Below the pieces are notes generated by a model. The model ran no database searches and was not told the DNA's origin. It saw only the letters and a list, made by a program, of their open reading frames with translations. A stretch of 64,000 nucleotides of DNA from Acidobacteriota bacterium. GTDB taxonomy: Bacteria > Acidobacteriota > Blastocatellia > Pyrinomonadales > Pyrinomonadaceae. Position numbers and translations under genes: made by a program. Where the stretch lies: positions 23,839-87,838 of the forward strand of contig JAIVJI010000072.1 in NCBI GenBank assembly GCA_020200135.1. The letters run 5' to 3'. Positions 43,658 to 53,443 of the stretch are shown here, in pieces (the first letter of the stretch is position 1; the number at the start of each line of letters is the position of its first letter).

Positions 43658-44614
43658 CTACTGCTTCGCCTTCCACTCGCCGAGCGTCTTCTCGAAGGCG
43701 TCGAGGGCCTGTGCGCTGGCGTTGGCGGCGCGGCCGACCTGGAGGGCCCGCTCGCCGGCGGCGACGGCCTCGGCCGTCTTGCCCTGCGCGGCGAGGATGC
43801 GCGCCCTGAGGTTGAGGTTGTTGAAGTTCTCGCGGGTCTTGATGGACTGCTCGGCCCAAGTCAAAGCCTGCGTGAGATCGCCCTTGTTGTTGAGCAGGTA
43901 GTTGGCGGCCTGCAAAGGCGTCTGCCAGTCGTCGGGCTTGGCCGCGGCGACCGCCTGGCGCGCCTTCGCCACCGTCAGCGCCGGCACGTCCTTGACCTCG
44001 ACCGTGAAGGGCACGCGCAGACGCTCCCAGCGGATGTTGACCCGCGCCGAGGTCTCGCCGTCGGGGTCGATCTGGAAGGCCAGCCACTCCTGACTCTCGG
44101 CCGCCGTCTGCGGCTTGGTCTTGACGCGCAGCACGTCCTTCTTCTCGTCGTAGCTGAAGCTGCCCCACTGGCCGGGGTCGGCGTTGAAGATGATGGTCCA
44201 CTCGTCGCGCCCCGGAATGGTGTGGAGGCTGTAGGTGCCGGCCTTCAGCGGCTGGCCGTTGACGAGCACGTCGTCGGTGACGGTGAAGGTCGTGGCCTCG
44301 TTGGCGCCGGTGCGCCAGACGCGGCCGTAGGGGACGAGGACGGCGTTGGCGGGGCGCCCGCGGGCGCCGTCGAGCGTGGCGGTGCCGGCGGGCGCGCCGG
44401 CCGGCGGGTCGCCCCAGATGGCGCGGCCTTTGACGCCGGGGCGGCTGTAGGTGATGGTCACGTCGGTGACGCCCACGGCCTGCGTCACGCTCGCCTTCTG
44501 GCTCGGGCGCGGGACGCGCACCTGCGCGGCGGCGGTCTGCGCGGCGGCCGAGGCCGCGAGCAGGAGCGCGGCGGCTGCGGCGCCGCGGGGGAAGAATCTG
44601 CGAAGGGTCTTCAT
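43658..44614 (-). CDS. DUF2911 secreted protein with TPR-like C-terminus
   Basis: Start at ATG 44612-44614, eight nucleotides after GAGGAG; 318 residues with a signal peptide (GAAAAALLLAASAAAQTAAA). The DUF2911 domain spans about 30-175: PSQKASVTQAVGVTDVTITYSRPGVKGR, YGRVWRTGANEATTFT, LKAGTYSLHTIPG and WTIIFN. After it, WQTPLQAANYLLNNKGDLTQALTWAEQSI and LNLRARILAAQGKTAEAVAAGERAL form TPR-like helices. DUF2911 proteins are widespread in Bacteroidota and Acidobacteriota; the function is unknown. Confidence 0.88.
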   Translation of the reverse strand: MKTLRRFFPRGAAAAALLLAASAAAQTAAAQVRVPRPSQKASVTQAVGVTDVTITYSRPGVKGRAIWGDPPAGAPAGTATLDGARGRPANAVLVPYGRVWRTGANEATTFTVTDDVLVNGQPLKAGTYSLHTIPGRDEWTIIFNADPGQWGSFSYDEKKDVLRVKTKPQTAAESQEWLAFQIDPDGETSARVNIRWERLRVPFTVEVKDVPALTVAKARQAVAAAKPDDWQTPLQAANYLLNNKGDLTQALTWAEQSIKTRENFNNLNLRARILAAQGKTAEAVAAGERALQVGRAANASAQALDAFEKTLGEWKAKQ

Positions 44615-44825
44615 CTTGAACTTCTCCTCGTCTGAGATGGGTGCCGGAGCCAACCTGGTCGGCGCCAAAGGCTTCGGCGCGCCCGTTCGCCGGGAGACTT
44701 GGCGTCGGGCGGCGTGCCTTCGGAAACATTGTGTGTGCCACGCATGGTAACAAAAAACCGGCGCGAAGTCCCACGGCGCCGGCCGGGCGTGGACGAACGG
44801 GCGCGCGCGTGAATATGATGTCGCC

Positions 44826-45707
44826 ATGACTACCCCGCCGCAGCAGGCCGCGCAGGCCAACCCGCTGCGCGACGCGCGCCTCTCGTTTGTCGGCGTCGGC
44901 GTGATGGCCGAGGCGATGATCGCGGGGCTGCTCCGCCGCCAGCTCGTCGAGCGCTCGCAGATCGTCGGCAGCCACCCGCGTGCCACGCGGCGCGAGGAGC
45001 TGCAGACGCAGTACGGCGTCCGCATGGTCGAGTCGAACCGCGAGGCGGCGGCGGCCGCCGCGCAGCCGCGCGAGGCTCCGGCCGCCGCCTCGGTCGTCGT
45101 CATCGCGGTCAAGCCACAGCGTTCGGGAGGCGTCCTGCAAGAGTTGAAGGGCGTGCTCGCGCCCGACCAGCTCCTGCTCTCGGTCGTCGCGGGCACGCGC
45201 ATGGAGACCATCGCGTCCGAGCTGGGGCACGACGGAGTCGTGCGCGCGATGCCGAACACCCCGGCGCAGATCGGACAGGGGATGACCGCGTGGACGGTGA
45301 CGCCACAGGTCGGCGAGCGCCAGCTCGAAGTCGTGCGCGCCATCCTCGGCGCGCTCGGGCGCGAGATGTACGTCGAGAACGAGAACATGATCGACATGGC
45401 GACCGCGCTCTCGGCGACGGGGCCGACCTACATCTTCATGATGATGGAGGCGCTCGTCGACGCGGGCGTCCACATGGGCTTCTCGCGCCACGTCGCCCAG
45501 GAGATGGTCACGCAGACGATGCTCGGCTCGGTGCTGTTCGCGCGCGAGACGCACAAGCACCCGGCCGAGCTGCGCAACATGGTCACCTCGCCGGGCGGCA
45601 CCTCGGCCGAGGCCATCTACCAGATGGAGAAGGGCTCGCTCCGCACGGTCCTCTCCAAAGCCGTCTACGCCGCCTACCAGCGCGCCGTCGCGCTCGGCCG
45701 CAAGTGA
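44826..45707 (+). CDS. proC: Pyrroline-5-carboxylate reductase
   Basis: A 293-residue enzyme that reduces pyrroline-5-carboxylate to proline with NAD(P)H. The Rossmann start is LSFVGVGVMAEAMIAGLL (GxGxM-type), then IAVKPQ, the loop VRAMPNTPAQIGQGMTAW and the C-terminal signature block ALSATGPTYIFMMMEALVDAGVHMGFSRHVAQEMV with TSPGGTSAEAIY. There is a 20-residue N-terminal extension and an Ala-rich insert (AAAAAAQPREAPAAA) before the cofactor-end strand. The next gene follows after 44 nt. Confidence 0.95.
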   Translation: MTTPPQQAAQANPLRDARLSFVGVGVMAEAMIAGLLRRQLVERSQIVGSHPRATRREELQTQYGVRMVESNREAAAAAAQPREAPAAASVVVIAVKPQRSGGVLQELKGVLAPDQLLLSVVAGTRMETIASELGHDGVVRAMPNTPAQIGQGMTAWTVTPQVGERQLEVVRAILGALGREMYVENENMIDMATALSATGPTYIFMMMEALVDAGVHMGFSRHVAQEMVTQTMLGSVLFARETHKHPAELRNMVTSPGGTSAEAIYQMEKGSLRTVLSKAVYAAYQRAVALGRK

Positions 45708-45751
45708 GACCGGGCCGGCGCGCCCGTGTCGGAAGGAAGGAGTCGAAAGTC

Positions 45752-46885
45752 ATGAGAAGATTACTCGCGGCGATTCTTTTCACGCTCGCCGCCGCCGCGC
45801 TCTCTTTCGGCCAGCCGCGGGTGGAGTCGGCGCGCAGGGAGCTTAACGCCGGGGCGCGGCTCTACCGCGCGGGCAAGGCCGCCGAGGCCGAGCAGCACTT
45901 CCGCCGCGCGGTCGAACTCGACCCGGACGGGAGGGCCACGCGCCTCTACATCGCGCGCGTCATCCAGCAGTTGTACGCGCCCGGCGTCGCCACGCCCGAG
46001 AACGTCGCGGTCGGCGAGCGCGCCGTCGCGGCCTACCGGGAGATGCTCGCGAAAGACCCGCTGGACGAGGAGGCGTTCAAGGCCACGCTCCTCCTCTACG
46101 CGCAGTTGGAGCAGGACGACAGGGGGCGCGAGCTTCTGCTGGGGCGCGCCAACGACTTCTCCGCCCCGAACGAGAAGCGCGCCGAGGCCTTCGCCCTCCT
46201 GGCGGGCAGGCAGTGGCAGTGCTCTTACGACATCACCGAGCAGCCCGCCAACAAGAAGACCGCCGAGACGCCCTCCGGGGCGACCACCGTCTACGCGCCG
46301 CCCGCCGACCAGGGCGACCTCATCCGTGCGCGCCAGTGCGTGACGGACGGGATGCAGCTCGTCGAGCAGGCCGTCGGGCTCGACCCGAAGAACCAGAGCG
46401 CTCTGACCTACAGGGCGAACCTGCTGCGCGAGGCGTCGAAGCTGGCCGAGATGGAGGGCGACGCGGCGCAGAAGGCCGAGTACGAACGGCAGTTCAAGGA
46501 GGCGCTCGACGCCGCCGGCACGAAGGCCGACCTCGGCCAGCAGGCGGGGCCCGCCATGGTTGCTCCCACGAGCACCGTACCGCCCACGGAGCCAGTATCG
46601 AAGTCGGTCGTCTCGGGCGGCGTCCTCAACGGCAAGGCCGTCTCCAAGCCCGCGCCGGAGTACCCGGAGATCGCGAGGGCCGCGAGGGCGCAGGGGACGG
46701 TGACGGTGCAGATACTCGTCGACGAGGAGGGCAACGTCGTCTCGGCCAGCGCCGTCAGCGGCCACCCGCTGCTGCAACAGGCGGCGGTGGGGGCCGCGCG
46801 GCAGGCGAAGTTCTCGCCGACGCAGCTCTCGGGGCGGCCCGTCAAGGTCTCGGGCGTCGTCACCTACAACTTCGTGCTTCAGTGA
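45752..46885 (+). CDS. TPR protein with TonB C-terminal domain
   Basis: Start at ATG 45752 preceded by AAGGAAGGAG; 377 residues with a signal peptide (RLLAAILFTLAAAALSFG). The N-terminal 220 residues contain TPR units (ELNAGARLYRAGKAAEAEQHFRRAVELDP), a loop with QWQCSYDITEQ, and an Ala/Pro linker. The last 85 residues are a TonB-C domain (KPAPEYPEIARAARAQGTVTVQILVDEEGNVV to VSGVVTYNFVLQ). No membrane anchor other than the signal is seen, so it is unlikely to be an energy-transducing TonB; these proteins are probably periplasmic scaffolds. Confidence 0.85.
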   Translation: MRRLLAAILFTLAAAALSFGQPRVESARRELNAGARLYRAGKAAEAEQHFRRAVELDPDGRATRLYIARVIQQLYAPGVATPENVAVGERAVAAYREMLAKDPLDEEAFKATLLLYAQLEQDDRGRELLLGRANDFSAPNEKRAEAFALLAGRQWQCSYDITEQPANKKTAETPSGATTVYAPPADQGDLIRARQCVTDGMQLVEQAVGLDPKNQSALTYRANLLREASKLAEMEGDAAQKAEYERQFKEALDAAGTKADLGQQAGPAMVAPTSTVPPTEPVSKSVVSGGVLNGKAVSKPAPEYPEIARAARAQGTVTVQILVDEEGNVVSASAVSGHPLLQQAAVGAARQAKFSPTQLSGRPVKVSGVVTYNFVLQ

Positions 46886-46904
46886 CTTCGTGCCTCGGTG
46901 AAGA

Positions 46905-48287
46905 CTAGCCCCGCGCCTCGGTGTGGGCGGCGGCGGCGCGCTCGTACTCGTCGCCGAGGTCGAGGAGTTCGCGGCGGATGCGGCGGCGCTCTTCGAGGAG
47001 CCGGCGGAAGAAGCTGCGCTCGCGGATGAAGAAGAGCGCGGCGCGCGTCCCCGCCACGAAGCGGCCGAACTCCTCGCGCGTGCGCAGCGCGACGAAGCCC
47101 GTCAAAGGCGCGAGGGCCAGCGTGGCGACGACTCCCCACCAACCCGCCCAACCGTAAAGCGCGAAGGCCAGCAGCCCCCAGGTCAGCGGGAAGAGCAGGA
47201 GCGCGGCGGCGATCTTGAAGGTCGAGAGCACGTCGTCGTACTCGCGCGCGAAGCGCGTCGCCAGAATCCCCGCGAGCGTGTAGGCCGGGTAGTGCAGCGC
47301 CGCGCCGAGGAGCGCGAAGGGCAGCAGCACGACGAAGAGCGCGACGCGCGCGAGGAGCCGGCGCACGCGCGCGTAGGCGGCGACCGTCGAGGGCGAGAGC
47401 TGGCGCGGGTCTTCGAGCCCGGCCTGGCGCAGCTCCTCCTCGTAGGCCGTGATGCGCCCCTCCAGCACTCCGAGGCGCGCGGGCGAGTGGCGGCGGTGGA
47501 AGGCGTACGCCTCGACGAAGCGGCGGCGGCGGCGCAGCTCGCGCTCGAGGCTCCGCGCCTCGTCCTCGCCCTCGTCGGCCGAGGAGAAGATGCGCTCGGC
47601 GCGCGCCACCATCTGGAGCGCCTCGTGGCGGTCGGCGTTGAGCGTCAGCGCGCGCATCGCCTCGGCGACGCGCGCGGAGAGAGCGCGCACGGCCTCGCGC
47701 GGCGGCTCGCCGTCGGGCGCCGGCTCGACCGGCTCGACGTGGATGGGCTCGCCGAAGTAGAGCAGCGCGCCGCTGCGGAAGGTCGCCTTCGCGGTGTAGT
47801 AGAGCCCGGCCGGGACGATCTTCAGGTCGAGCGCGCCGCCCCCGCCCGCCGAGACCGCGCCGAGCGCGATGCGCGCCGCGCCCGACTTGAGGGGCAGGAG
47901 GTAGGGCTCGCTGTGCGAGGCGCCCTCGGGGCAGATGGCGATGGTGCCGCCGCGCCGCAAAAGCGCGGCCGCGCGCTCGAAGGTCTCGCGGTTGCGCGAA
48001 GAGGTGTCGCCCCCCTCGTCCTGCCTGCGGTAGACGGGGATCGAGTCGAGCGCGCGGACGAAGAAGCCGATGACGGGCGTGCGGAAGAGCGGCGACTTGG
48101 CGAGGAACGAGACGCGGCGCGGCGCGTGGCAGAGCAGGAGCGCCGGGTCGACGAGCGCGTTCGGGTGGTTGAGGACGAACAGGCACGCGCCCTCGCGCGG
48201 GACGCGCTCGCGCCCCACCACCTCCACGCGCCGGAAGAAGACGCGCAGCGCGAAGAGCAGCACGACCTTGATGGCACGCCTCAGCAA
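46905..48287 (-). CDS. PlsC-type 1-acyl-glycerol-phosphate acyltransferase-like protein
   Basis: A 460-residue protein. The acyltransferase motif I is NHPNALVDP (His and Asp spaced as in HX4D), motif II is CHAPRRVSFLAKSPLFRTPV, and motif III is AICPEGASHSEP (xxPEG). The C-terminal 150 residues have about three to four membrane segments (VALFVVLLPFALLGAALHYPAYTLAG and LLLFPLTWGLLAFALYGWAGWWGVVATLAL). Its size and layout resemble eukaryote-like GPAT (SCT1/GPT2) homologues more than the short bacterial PlsC. It should transfer a fatty acyl group to a glycerol-phosphate substrate. The start is a TTG at 48287. Confidence 0.85.
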   Translation of the reverse strand: MLRRAIKVVLLFALRVFFRRVEVVGRERVPREGACLFVLNHPNALVDPALLLCHAPRRVSFLAKSPLFRTPVIGFFVRALDSIPVYRRQDEGGDTSSRNRETFERAAALLRRGGTIAICPEGASHSEPYLLPLKSGAARIALGAVSAGGGGALDLKIVPAGLYYTAKATFRSGALLYFGEPIHVEPVEPAPDGEPPREAVRALSARVAEAMRALTLNADRHEALQMVARAERIFSSADEGEDEARSLERELRRRRRFVEAYAFHRRHSPARLGVLEGRITAYEEELRQAGLEDPRQLSPSTVAAYARVRRLLARVALFVVLLPFALLGAALHYPAYTLAGILATRFAREYDDVLSTFKIAAALLLFPLTWGLLAFALYGWAGWWGVVATLALAPLTGFVALRTREEFGRFVAGTRAALFFIRERSFFRRLLEERRRIRRELLDLGDEYERAAAAHTEARG

Positions 48288-48419
48288 AGTCCCTACCGGA
48301 AAACCCCCGCGCCGAAAGTCGAAGAGCCCGGAGCGCGTCCCCCGCCGGGCGGGGCGCGACCTCCGGGCTCCATTGTACTAAAGGCGGCGCCGCCCCGTGC
48401 CGGCCGGGAGGCGCGGGCG

Positions 48420-48734
48420 CTACCGGCTCATGATGCCGCCGACGTTCGCGCCGAACCAGTCGCGGCTGGCGTAGTCGGTCAGCGTCAGCAGCAGCAGGAT
48501 GATGAGCCAGAAGAACATCGACGCGACGATGACCCAGATGAGCCGCGAGCTGTAGCGGACGTGCATGAAGAAGAGCAGCACGAGCATCATCTTCGTGACC
48601 GCGATGGTCATCGCGACGACGTCGTTCATCGGGCCGAAGTCGAAGTTCGCGGCGGCGACCGTCACCGCCGTCAGGACGATGAGCGCCCCGAAGACCAGGT
48701 AGTAAGTCGAGCGCGGGACGATGTGTTCCGACAT
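48420..48734 (-). CDS. ctaF: caa3-type cytochrome c oxidase subunit IV
   Basis: A 104-residue protein with three membrane helices (YYLVFGALIVLTAVTVAAA, VVAMTIAVTKMMLVLLFFMHVRYSS, IWVIVASMFFWLIILLLLTL). The phrase VTKMMLVLLFFMHV is the family mark of COX IV / CtaF-CyoD-like subunits. It assists assembly and stability of the oxidase. It is the last gene of the long leftward respiratory operon, 6 nt after ctaE. Confidence 0.88.
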   Translation of the reverse strand: MSEHIVPRSTYYLVFGALIVLTAVTVAAANFDFGPMNDVVAMTIAVTKMMLVLLFFMHVRYSSRLIWVIVASMFFWLIILLLLTLTDYASRDWFGANVGGIMSR

Positions 48735-48740
48735 AAGACC

Positions 48741-49460
48741 TCAGTGCCCCCCCTTAAAGTGCGCGCCCAGCAGGTAGAGCAGCGGGAAGAGGAAAATCCA
48801 GATGATGTCGACGAAGTGCCAGTAGAGGCCGAAGTTCTCGACCGGCCCGTGGTACTCGGGCGAGAAGCGGCCGCGCCAGGCCATCCACATGATGGGCGCG
48901 ATGATGCCGACGCCGATGATCATGTGCAGCGCGTGGAGCCCCGTCATCGCGAAGTAGAGCCAGAAGAACATCTGGTACTGCCCCGTCGTGACGCCCGCCG
49001 GGATGGGGTCGTGTGGGTTGAACCACCCGGCGATGGGGATGAGGCCGTCGACGTACTTGTCGTGGTACTCGAACGCCTTGACGCCGAGGAAGACCAGGCC
49101 GAGCAGGACGGTCGCCGCCATGAAGCCGACCTGCACCTTGCGCGAGCGCCCGACCTGCGTGGCCCAGACGGCGAGCGCCATCGTCAAGCTCGACGCGATG
49201 AGCACCGCCGTGTTAAAGGTGCCGATCTTCCAGTCGAGGTGGTTGCTCGCGGCCATGAACGCCCGCGGGTACTGCATCCGGTAGACGAGGTAGGCGAGGA
49301 AGAGCCCGCCGAAGAACATCACCTCCTGCGCGATGAAGACCCACATCCCCAGCGCCCCGGCCTCGCGCTGCTGCTCCATGTTGTCGAAGTGGTGCGCGAG
49401 CGCCTCGTGCGCCGCCTCGGGGCCGTGGCCGTGTTCGATTGCCTCCGCGTGTGTTGACAC
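48741..49460 (-). CDS. ctaE: Cytochrome c oxidase subunit III
   Basis: A 239-residue membrane protein with seven segments. GMWVFIAQEVMFFGGLFLAYLVYR, the AVLIASSLTMALAVWA helix, LYFAMTGLHALHMIIGVG and GLYWHFVDIIWIFLFPLLYLLG are the subunit III signatures, the last with the conserved WHFVDxxWIFLFPLLYL. It has no metal centre but supports proton uptake and stability of subunit I. The start is GTG 49458-49460; His-rich sequence near the N-terminus. Confidence 0.95.
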   Translation of the reverse strand: MSTHAEAIEHGHGPEAAHEALAHHFDNMEQQREAGALGMWVFIAQEVMFFGGLFLAYLVYRMQYPRAFMAASNHLDWKIGTFNTAVLIASSLTMALAVWATQVGRSRKVQVGFMAATVLLGLVFLGVKAFEYHDKYVDGLIPIAGWFNPHDPIPAGVTTGQYQMFFWLYFAMTGLHALHMIIGVGIIAPIMWMAWRGRFSPEYHGPVENFGLYWHFVDIIWIFLFPLLYLLGAHFKGGH

Positions 49461-49496
49461 TCTCCGTACTCCTCTGAAGAACTCCGGACTCCGGAC

Positions 49497-51233
49497 TTAC
49501 GGTTGCTCCTCGGTCTCGACCCCGCGGTTGGCGGGGTGCTGGCCGCCGGCGGGCGCGTCGGGCGCGCCGGGGCCGACGACCTCCATCTCCTCGACGGGTC
49601 GGTACTCGTAGGCCTCCCAGGTGACGACCGGCGTGACGGCGAAGTTCTCGGTCGGCGGCGGGGAGGGCGTCCGCCATTCGAGCCCCGTCGCCGGCCACGG
49701 GTTGGCCGGCGCGAACCGGCCGTAGCGCATCGACCAGATGAAGTAGACGCCCGGGATCAGCAGCCCGATGCCGAGAATCGAAGCGCCGCCCGTGGACATC
49801 ACGTGCAGCACCTGCCACATCGGCTCGCCGGGCGGGTAGGCGTGGTAGCGCCGCGGCATCCCCATGTAGCCCAGGAGGAACTGCGGGAAGAAGGTCAGGT
49901 TGAAGCCGACGAAGATGACGAGCGCCGCGAACCGCGCCCAGCCCTCGGGGTACATGCGCCCCGTCATCTTCGGCCACCAGTTGTGCAGGCCGCCGAGGAA
50001 GGCCAGCACCTGCCCGCCGACCATGACATAGTGGAAGTGCGCCACGACGAAGTAGGTGTCGTGCACGTGGATGTCGAGCCCGAGGGCGGCGAGGAAAAGC
50101 CCCGTCATGCCGCCGATGGTGAAGAGGCCGATGAAGGCGTAGGCGTAGAGCATCGGCGTGTCGTACGAGAGCGAGCCCTTGTACATCGTCGCCGTCCAGT
50201 TGAAGACCTTCACCGCGCTGGGTATCGCCACGACGAAGGAGATGAGCGAGAAGATCATCCCGGCGTAGACCGACTGGCTGGAGACGAAGAGGTGGTGCCC
50301 CCAGACGAGGAAGCCGAAGACCGCGATGGCCAAGCTTGAGAAGGCCACGAAGGAGTAGCCGAAGATGGGCTTGCGCGTGTGCGTGGCGACGATCTCCGAG
50401 ATGACGCCCATCCCGGGCAGTACCATGATGTAGACGGCCGGGTGCGAGTAGAACCAGAACATGTGCTGGAAGAGCACGGGGTCGCCCCCCAGCGCCGGGT
50501 CGAAGATGCCGACGTGCGCCACCCGCTCCAGCGCGAGCAGGAGGATCGTGATGGCGATCACGGGCGTCCCCAGGATCATCACGAGGCTCGTCGCGTAGTG
50601 CGACCAGATGAAGAGCGGCAGCCGGAACCACGTCATCCCCGGCGCGCGCATCGTGTGGACGGTGACGATGAAGTTCAGACCCGTCAGGATGGACGAGAAC
50701 CCGTTGATGAAGATGCCGAGGCCCGCGAGCGTGACGTAGGTGTTCGAGAAGTTGGTCGAGTAGGGGACGTAGAACGTCCAGCCCGTGTCCACCCCGCCGA
50801 ACAGAAGCGCCGCGAAGGTGAGCGCCCCCCCGACCATGTAGATGTACCAGCTCAGGAGGTTGATGCGCGGGAAGGCCAAATCCTTCGCGCCGATCATCAT
50901 CGGCACGAGGAAGTTGCCGAGCGTGGTCGGGATGGAGGGGATCAGGAAGAAGAAGACCATCATGATCCCGTGGTGCGTGAAGACCTTGTTGTAGGTGTGC
51001 GACTGCATCAGGTCGCCGAGCGGCGTCAGCAGCTCCAGCCGGATGGCCGCCGCGTACGCCCCGCCGATGGCGAAGAAGAAGGTCACGGAGATCAGGTAGA
51101 GGATGCCGATCCTCTTGTGGTCCTTCGTCAGCAGCCACGACTTGATGCCGTAGTCGGCGTTGAGGTAGTTGACCGTGGGGAAGCGGCCGCGCCACTCCTG
51201 CGCCCTCGCCTCCGGTGTCGTTTGAGTGCTCAT
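49497..51233 (-). CDS. ctaD: Cytochrome c oxidase subunit I (A2-type heme-copper oxidase)
   Basis: A 578-residue catalytic subunit with 12 core helices and a C-terminal extension. Heme a and a3/CuB ligands: [13 protein letters not shown] (first His), the [17 protein letters not shown] helix with the His-Tyr cross-link, WGHHLF (CuB His pair) and [12 protein letters not shown] (heme His pair). YSHPxVY in place of the E of HPEVY marks the A2 subgroup, as in caa3 oxidases of thermophiles. Reduces oxygen to water and pumps protons. It follows subunit II by 43 nt in the operon. Confidence 0.97.
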   Translation of the reverse strand: MSTQTTPEARAQEWRGRFPTVNYLNADYGIKSWLLTKDHKRIGILYLISVTFFFAIGGAYAAAIRLELLTPLGDLMQSHTYNKVFTHHGIMMVFFFLIPSIPTTLGNFLVPMMIGAKDLAFPRINLLSWYIYMVGGALTFAALLFGGVDTGWTFYVPYSTNFSNTYVTLAGLGIFINGFSSILTGLNFIVTVHTMRAPGMTWFRLPLFIWSHYATSLVMILGTPVIAITILLLALERVAHVGIFDPALGGDPVLFQHMFWFYSHPAVYIMVLPGMGVISEIVATHTRKPIFGYSFVAFSSLAIAVFGFLVWGHHLFVSSQSVYAGMIFSLISFVVAIPSAVKVFNWTATMYKGSLSYDTPMLYAYAFIGLFTIGGMTGLFLAALGLDIHVHDTYFVVAHFHYVMVGGQVLAFLGGLHNWWPKMTGRMYPEGWARFAALVIFVGFNLTFFPQFLLGYMGMPRRYHAYPPGEPMWQVLHVMSTGGASILGIGLLIPGVYFIWSMRYGRFAPANPWPATGLEWRTPSPPPTENFAVTPVVTWEAYEYRPVEEMEVVGPGAPDAPAGGQHPANRGVETEEQP

Positions 51234-51276
51234 GGTTAAAAAGTCTTCCCTGAAACTTCTCTCGCCCCCTCGAATC

Positions 51277-52428
51277 TTACGGGCGGTTGGCGTTGCCCGC
51301 GTTCGCGCCGCCGGCGGGCGCGGCCTGCGGCGCCGGGCTGCCCTGCCGCTCGCTGGTCGGCCCGATGGGGTTCGCGCGCTGCTGCTGCGGCGGGACGCCG
51401 CCCGTGGTCGGCCCCGTCGTCGTCGTACCCGGGGCGGAGCCGGCCGCCGCCGCGCCGGCCTCGGCCTGCCCGAGCGAGCGGATGTAGGCGACGAGCTGGA
51501 GCACCTGCTCCTCGCTGAGCTGTCCCTGGTAGGTCGGCATGATGTTCTGGAACCCGGCGGCGAGCCTGGCCTGCGGGTTGAGGATGGACTCGCGGATGTA
51601 CGACTCGTCCACCGTCACCGAGCCGCCGCCCTCGATGGCCTGCTGCTTGCCGAAGATGCCGTAGAGCGAGGGACCGCGCCCCTGCTGACCCGCAGGCTCG
51701 ACCTGGTGGCACGAGGCGCAGCCGCGCTCCTGGAAGAGCTTCTGACCCTGCGAGGCCGCCGACTCGGTGCCCGTCCCGCCCGCGAGCCACTGCTGGTAGG
51801 CCGCCGGCTCCATCACGTAGACGTAGCCGCCCATCCCCGAGTGGTTCGTCCCGCAGTACTCGGTGCAGAAGAGGTAGTACTTGCCGGCCTTGGTCGCCTC
51901 GAACCAGGTCTGGAGGTAGCGCCCCGGCACCACGTCCTGCTTGATGCGGAAGGCCGGGACGTAGAAGCTGTGGATGACGTCCTCGGTCGTCATCGTCAGT
52001 TTCACCCGCGCGCCCACGGGGACGTGCAGCTCGTTGATCTCGCGCTGCCCGGTCTGGTGCTGGAACTTCCACATCCACTGCTTGCCGACGACGTAGACCT
52101 CCATCGCCTCGCGCGGCGCGCGGTACGCCTTGAAGAAGATGGACGCGCTCCAGACGAAGATGGTCATCGAGATGAGCAGCGGGATGACGGTCCAGGTCAG
52201 CTCCAGCACCATCGAGCCGTGGACGGGGCGCGGCAGCTCGCCCGCCTGGCGGCGGCGGTACTTGACGGCGAAGAAGATGATGGCCGCCGTGATGCCCAGC
52301 GTGAAGAGGGCCGTCAGCGCGATGAGGTAGGCGTAGAGCGCGTCCACGTGCGGCGCGAACGTCGAGGCCTGCTCGGGCGCGAACGGCACGACCACTTTCG
52401 GTATCGGAATGGACTGCATCAAGTTCAC
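51277..52428 (-). CDS. ctaC: Cytochrome c oxidase subunit II fused to cytochrome c (caa3 type)
   Basis: A 383-residue protein (GTG at 52428, or ATG at 52419). Two membrane helices ([21 protein letters not shown] and [21 protein letters not shown]), a CuA domain with [17 protein letters not shown] and the CuA ligands [14 protein letters not shown], then a cytochrome c domain with CASCH and the distal Met region [14 protein letters not shown]. Fusion of cytochrome c to subunit II is the mark of caa3 oxidases; no separate soluble carrier is then needed. The C-terminal 75 residues are Ala/Gly/Pro-rich. Confidence 0.96.
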   Translation of the reverse strand: MNLMQSIPIPKVVVPFAPEQASTFAPHVDALYAYLIALTALFTLGITAAIIFFAVKYRRRQAGELPRPVHGSMVLELTWTVIPLLISMTIFVWSASIFFKAYRAPREAMEVYVVGKQWMWKFQHQTGQREINELHVPVGARVKLTMTTEDVIHSFYVPAFRIKQDVVPGRYLQTWFEATKAGKYYLFCTEYCGTNHSGMGGYVYVMEPAAYQQWLAGGTGTESAASQGQKLFQERGCASCHQVEPAGQQGRGPSLYGIFGKQQAIEGGGSVTVDESYIRESILNPQARLAAGFQNIMPTYQGQLSEEQVLQLVAYIRSLGQAEAGAAAAGSAPGTTTTGPTTGGVPPQQQRANPIGPTSERQGSPAPQAAPAGGANAGNANRP

Positions 52429-52479
52429 TCGGGTTTCCCCTCCCCCGAAGGGGTTCCTCTCACACGGCCGCCCGTGGGG

Positions 52480-53415
52480 TCAGACGACCCCGCCGGCCTT
52501 GATCTCCTCGTCCCAGCCCTCGCGGGTCGCGCGCGTCCTGCGGCGCAGGTAGAGCAGGAGCCCCACCACGCCGAAGACCGTCAGCACGCCGGCCGCGCGC
52601 AGGACGCCCATCACCGGCGCGAAGCGCCCCGAGGCCGGGTCGTAGTGGTAACAAAACAGGAGCAGCGCGTCGACCGGCGAGCCGACCTTCCCCTCGGACG
52701 CCTCGACGAGCGCGAAGCGCAGGTCTTTCGGCGCGTAGTCGATGCCGTAGAGGTAGTGCGACAGCCGCCCCGACGGCGTCGCCACCATCAGGGCGGAGGC
52801 GTGCGCGAACTGCTTCGACTCCTCGTCCCAGACGTAGCGGAAGCCGACCGCGCGCGCGAGCGCCTCTACCGAAGCCTTGTCGCCGGTCAGGAAGTGCCAC
52901 CCCGCTTCGGCGCCCTCGCGCTTGTAGCGGCGCAGGTAGGTCTCCTTCTTCCGCGCGGCCAGCTCCGGCCCCTCGCGCTCGTCGAAGCTGACGGTGACGA
53001 CCTCGTACTCCTTGCCGGCCGTGAAGCTCAGGCCCTGGAAGGCCCCGACCGCGCCGTTCAAAACCTGGTTGCAGAGCATCGGGCACTCGTAGTAGACGAG
53101 CGTCAGGACGACGGGACGGCCCTTGGCGAAGTACTCGGCGAGCGCGACCTCGCGCCCCGACTCGTCGCGGAAGCGGAGGTCGAGCGGGATCTGTTCGTTG
53201 AGTCGCTGGTCGATGCCGATGCGCTTGAGCACCTCGGTCGAGTTGCCCGTCGGCCTCGGCCCCACGGGGGGCTGCGCGTACTGCGCGAGCGCGGCGGGCG
53301 CCGTGCAGTACGCGGCGAGCAGCAGGAGACCCGCCGCCGACACGGCGCGCCGCGCGAAGCCGCCGCCGCCGAACCTGTTCTTAAAACTACTTCTCACAAA
53401 ACCTCTCACTTCCAT
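52480..53415 (-). CDS. SCO1/SenC-like CuA assembly protein
   Basis: A 311-residue protein with an N-terminal signal or anchor (AVSAAGLLLLAAYC). The thioredoxin-like domain carries the Sco copper motif CPMLC and the later ligand His in SHYLYGIDY. Sco proteins insert copper into CuA of subunit II, encoded next downstream (52 nt). A second membrane helix near the C-terminus (VLRAAGVLTVFGVVGLLLYLRRR) is typical of the Sco variants in Act/caa3 operons. Start at ATG 53413-53415. Confidence 0.93.
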   Translation of the reverse strand: MEVRGFVRSSFKNRFGGGGFARRAVSAAGLLLLAAYCTAPAALAQYAQPPVGPRPTGNSTEVLKRIGIDQRLNEQIPLDLRFRDESGREVALAEYFAKGRPVVLTLVYYECPMLCNQVLNGAVGAFQGLSFTAGKEYEVVTVSFDEREGPELAARKKETYLRRYKREGAEAGWHFLTGDKASVEALARAVGFRYVWDEESKQFAHASALMVATPSGRLSHYLYGIDYAPKDLRFALVEASEGKVGSPVDALLLFCYHYDPASGRFAPVMGVLRAAGVLTVFGVVGLLLYLRRRTRATREGWDEEIKAGGVV

Positions 53416-53443
53416 TCCCCGACGAATGCGTAAACCCCGACGC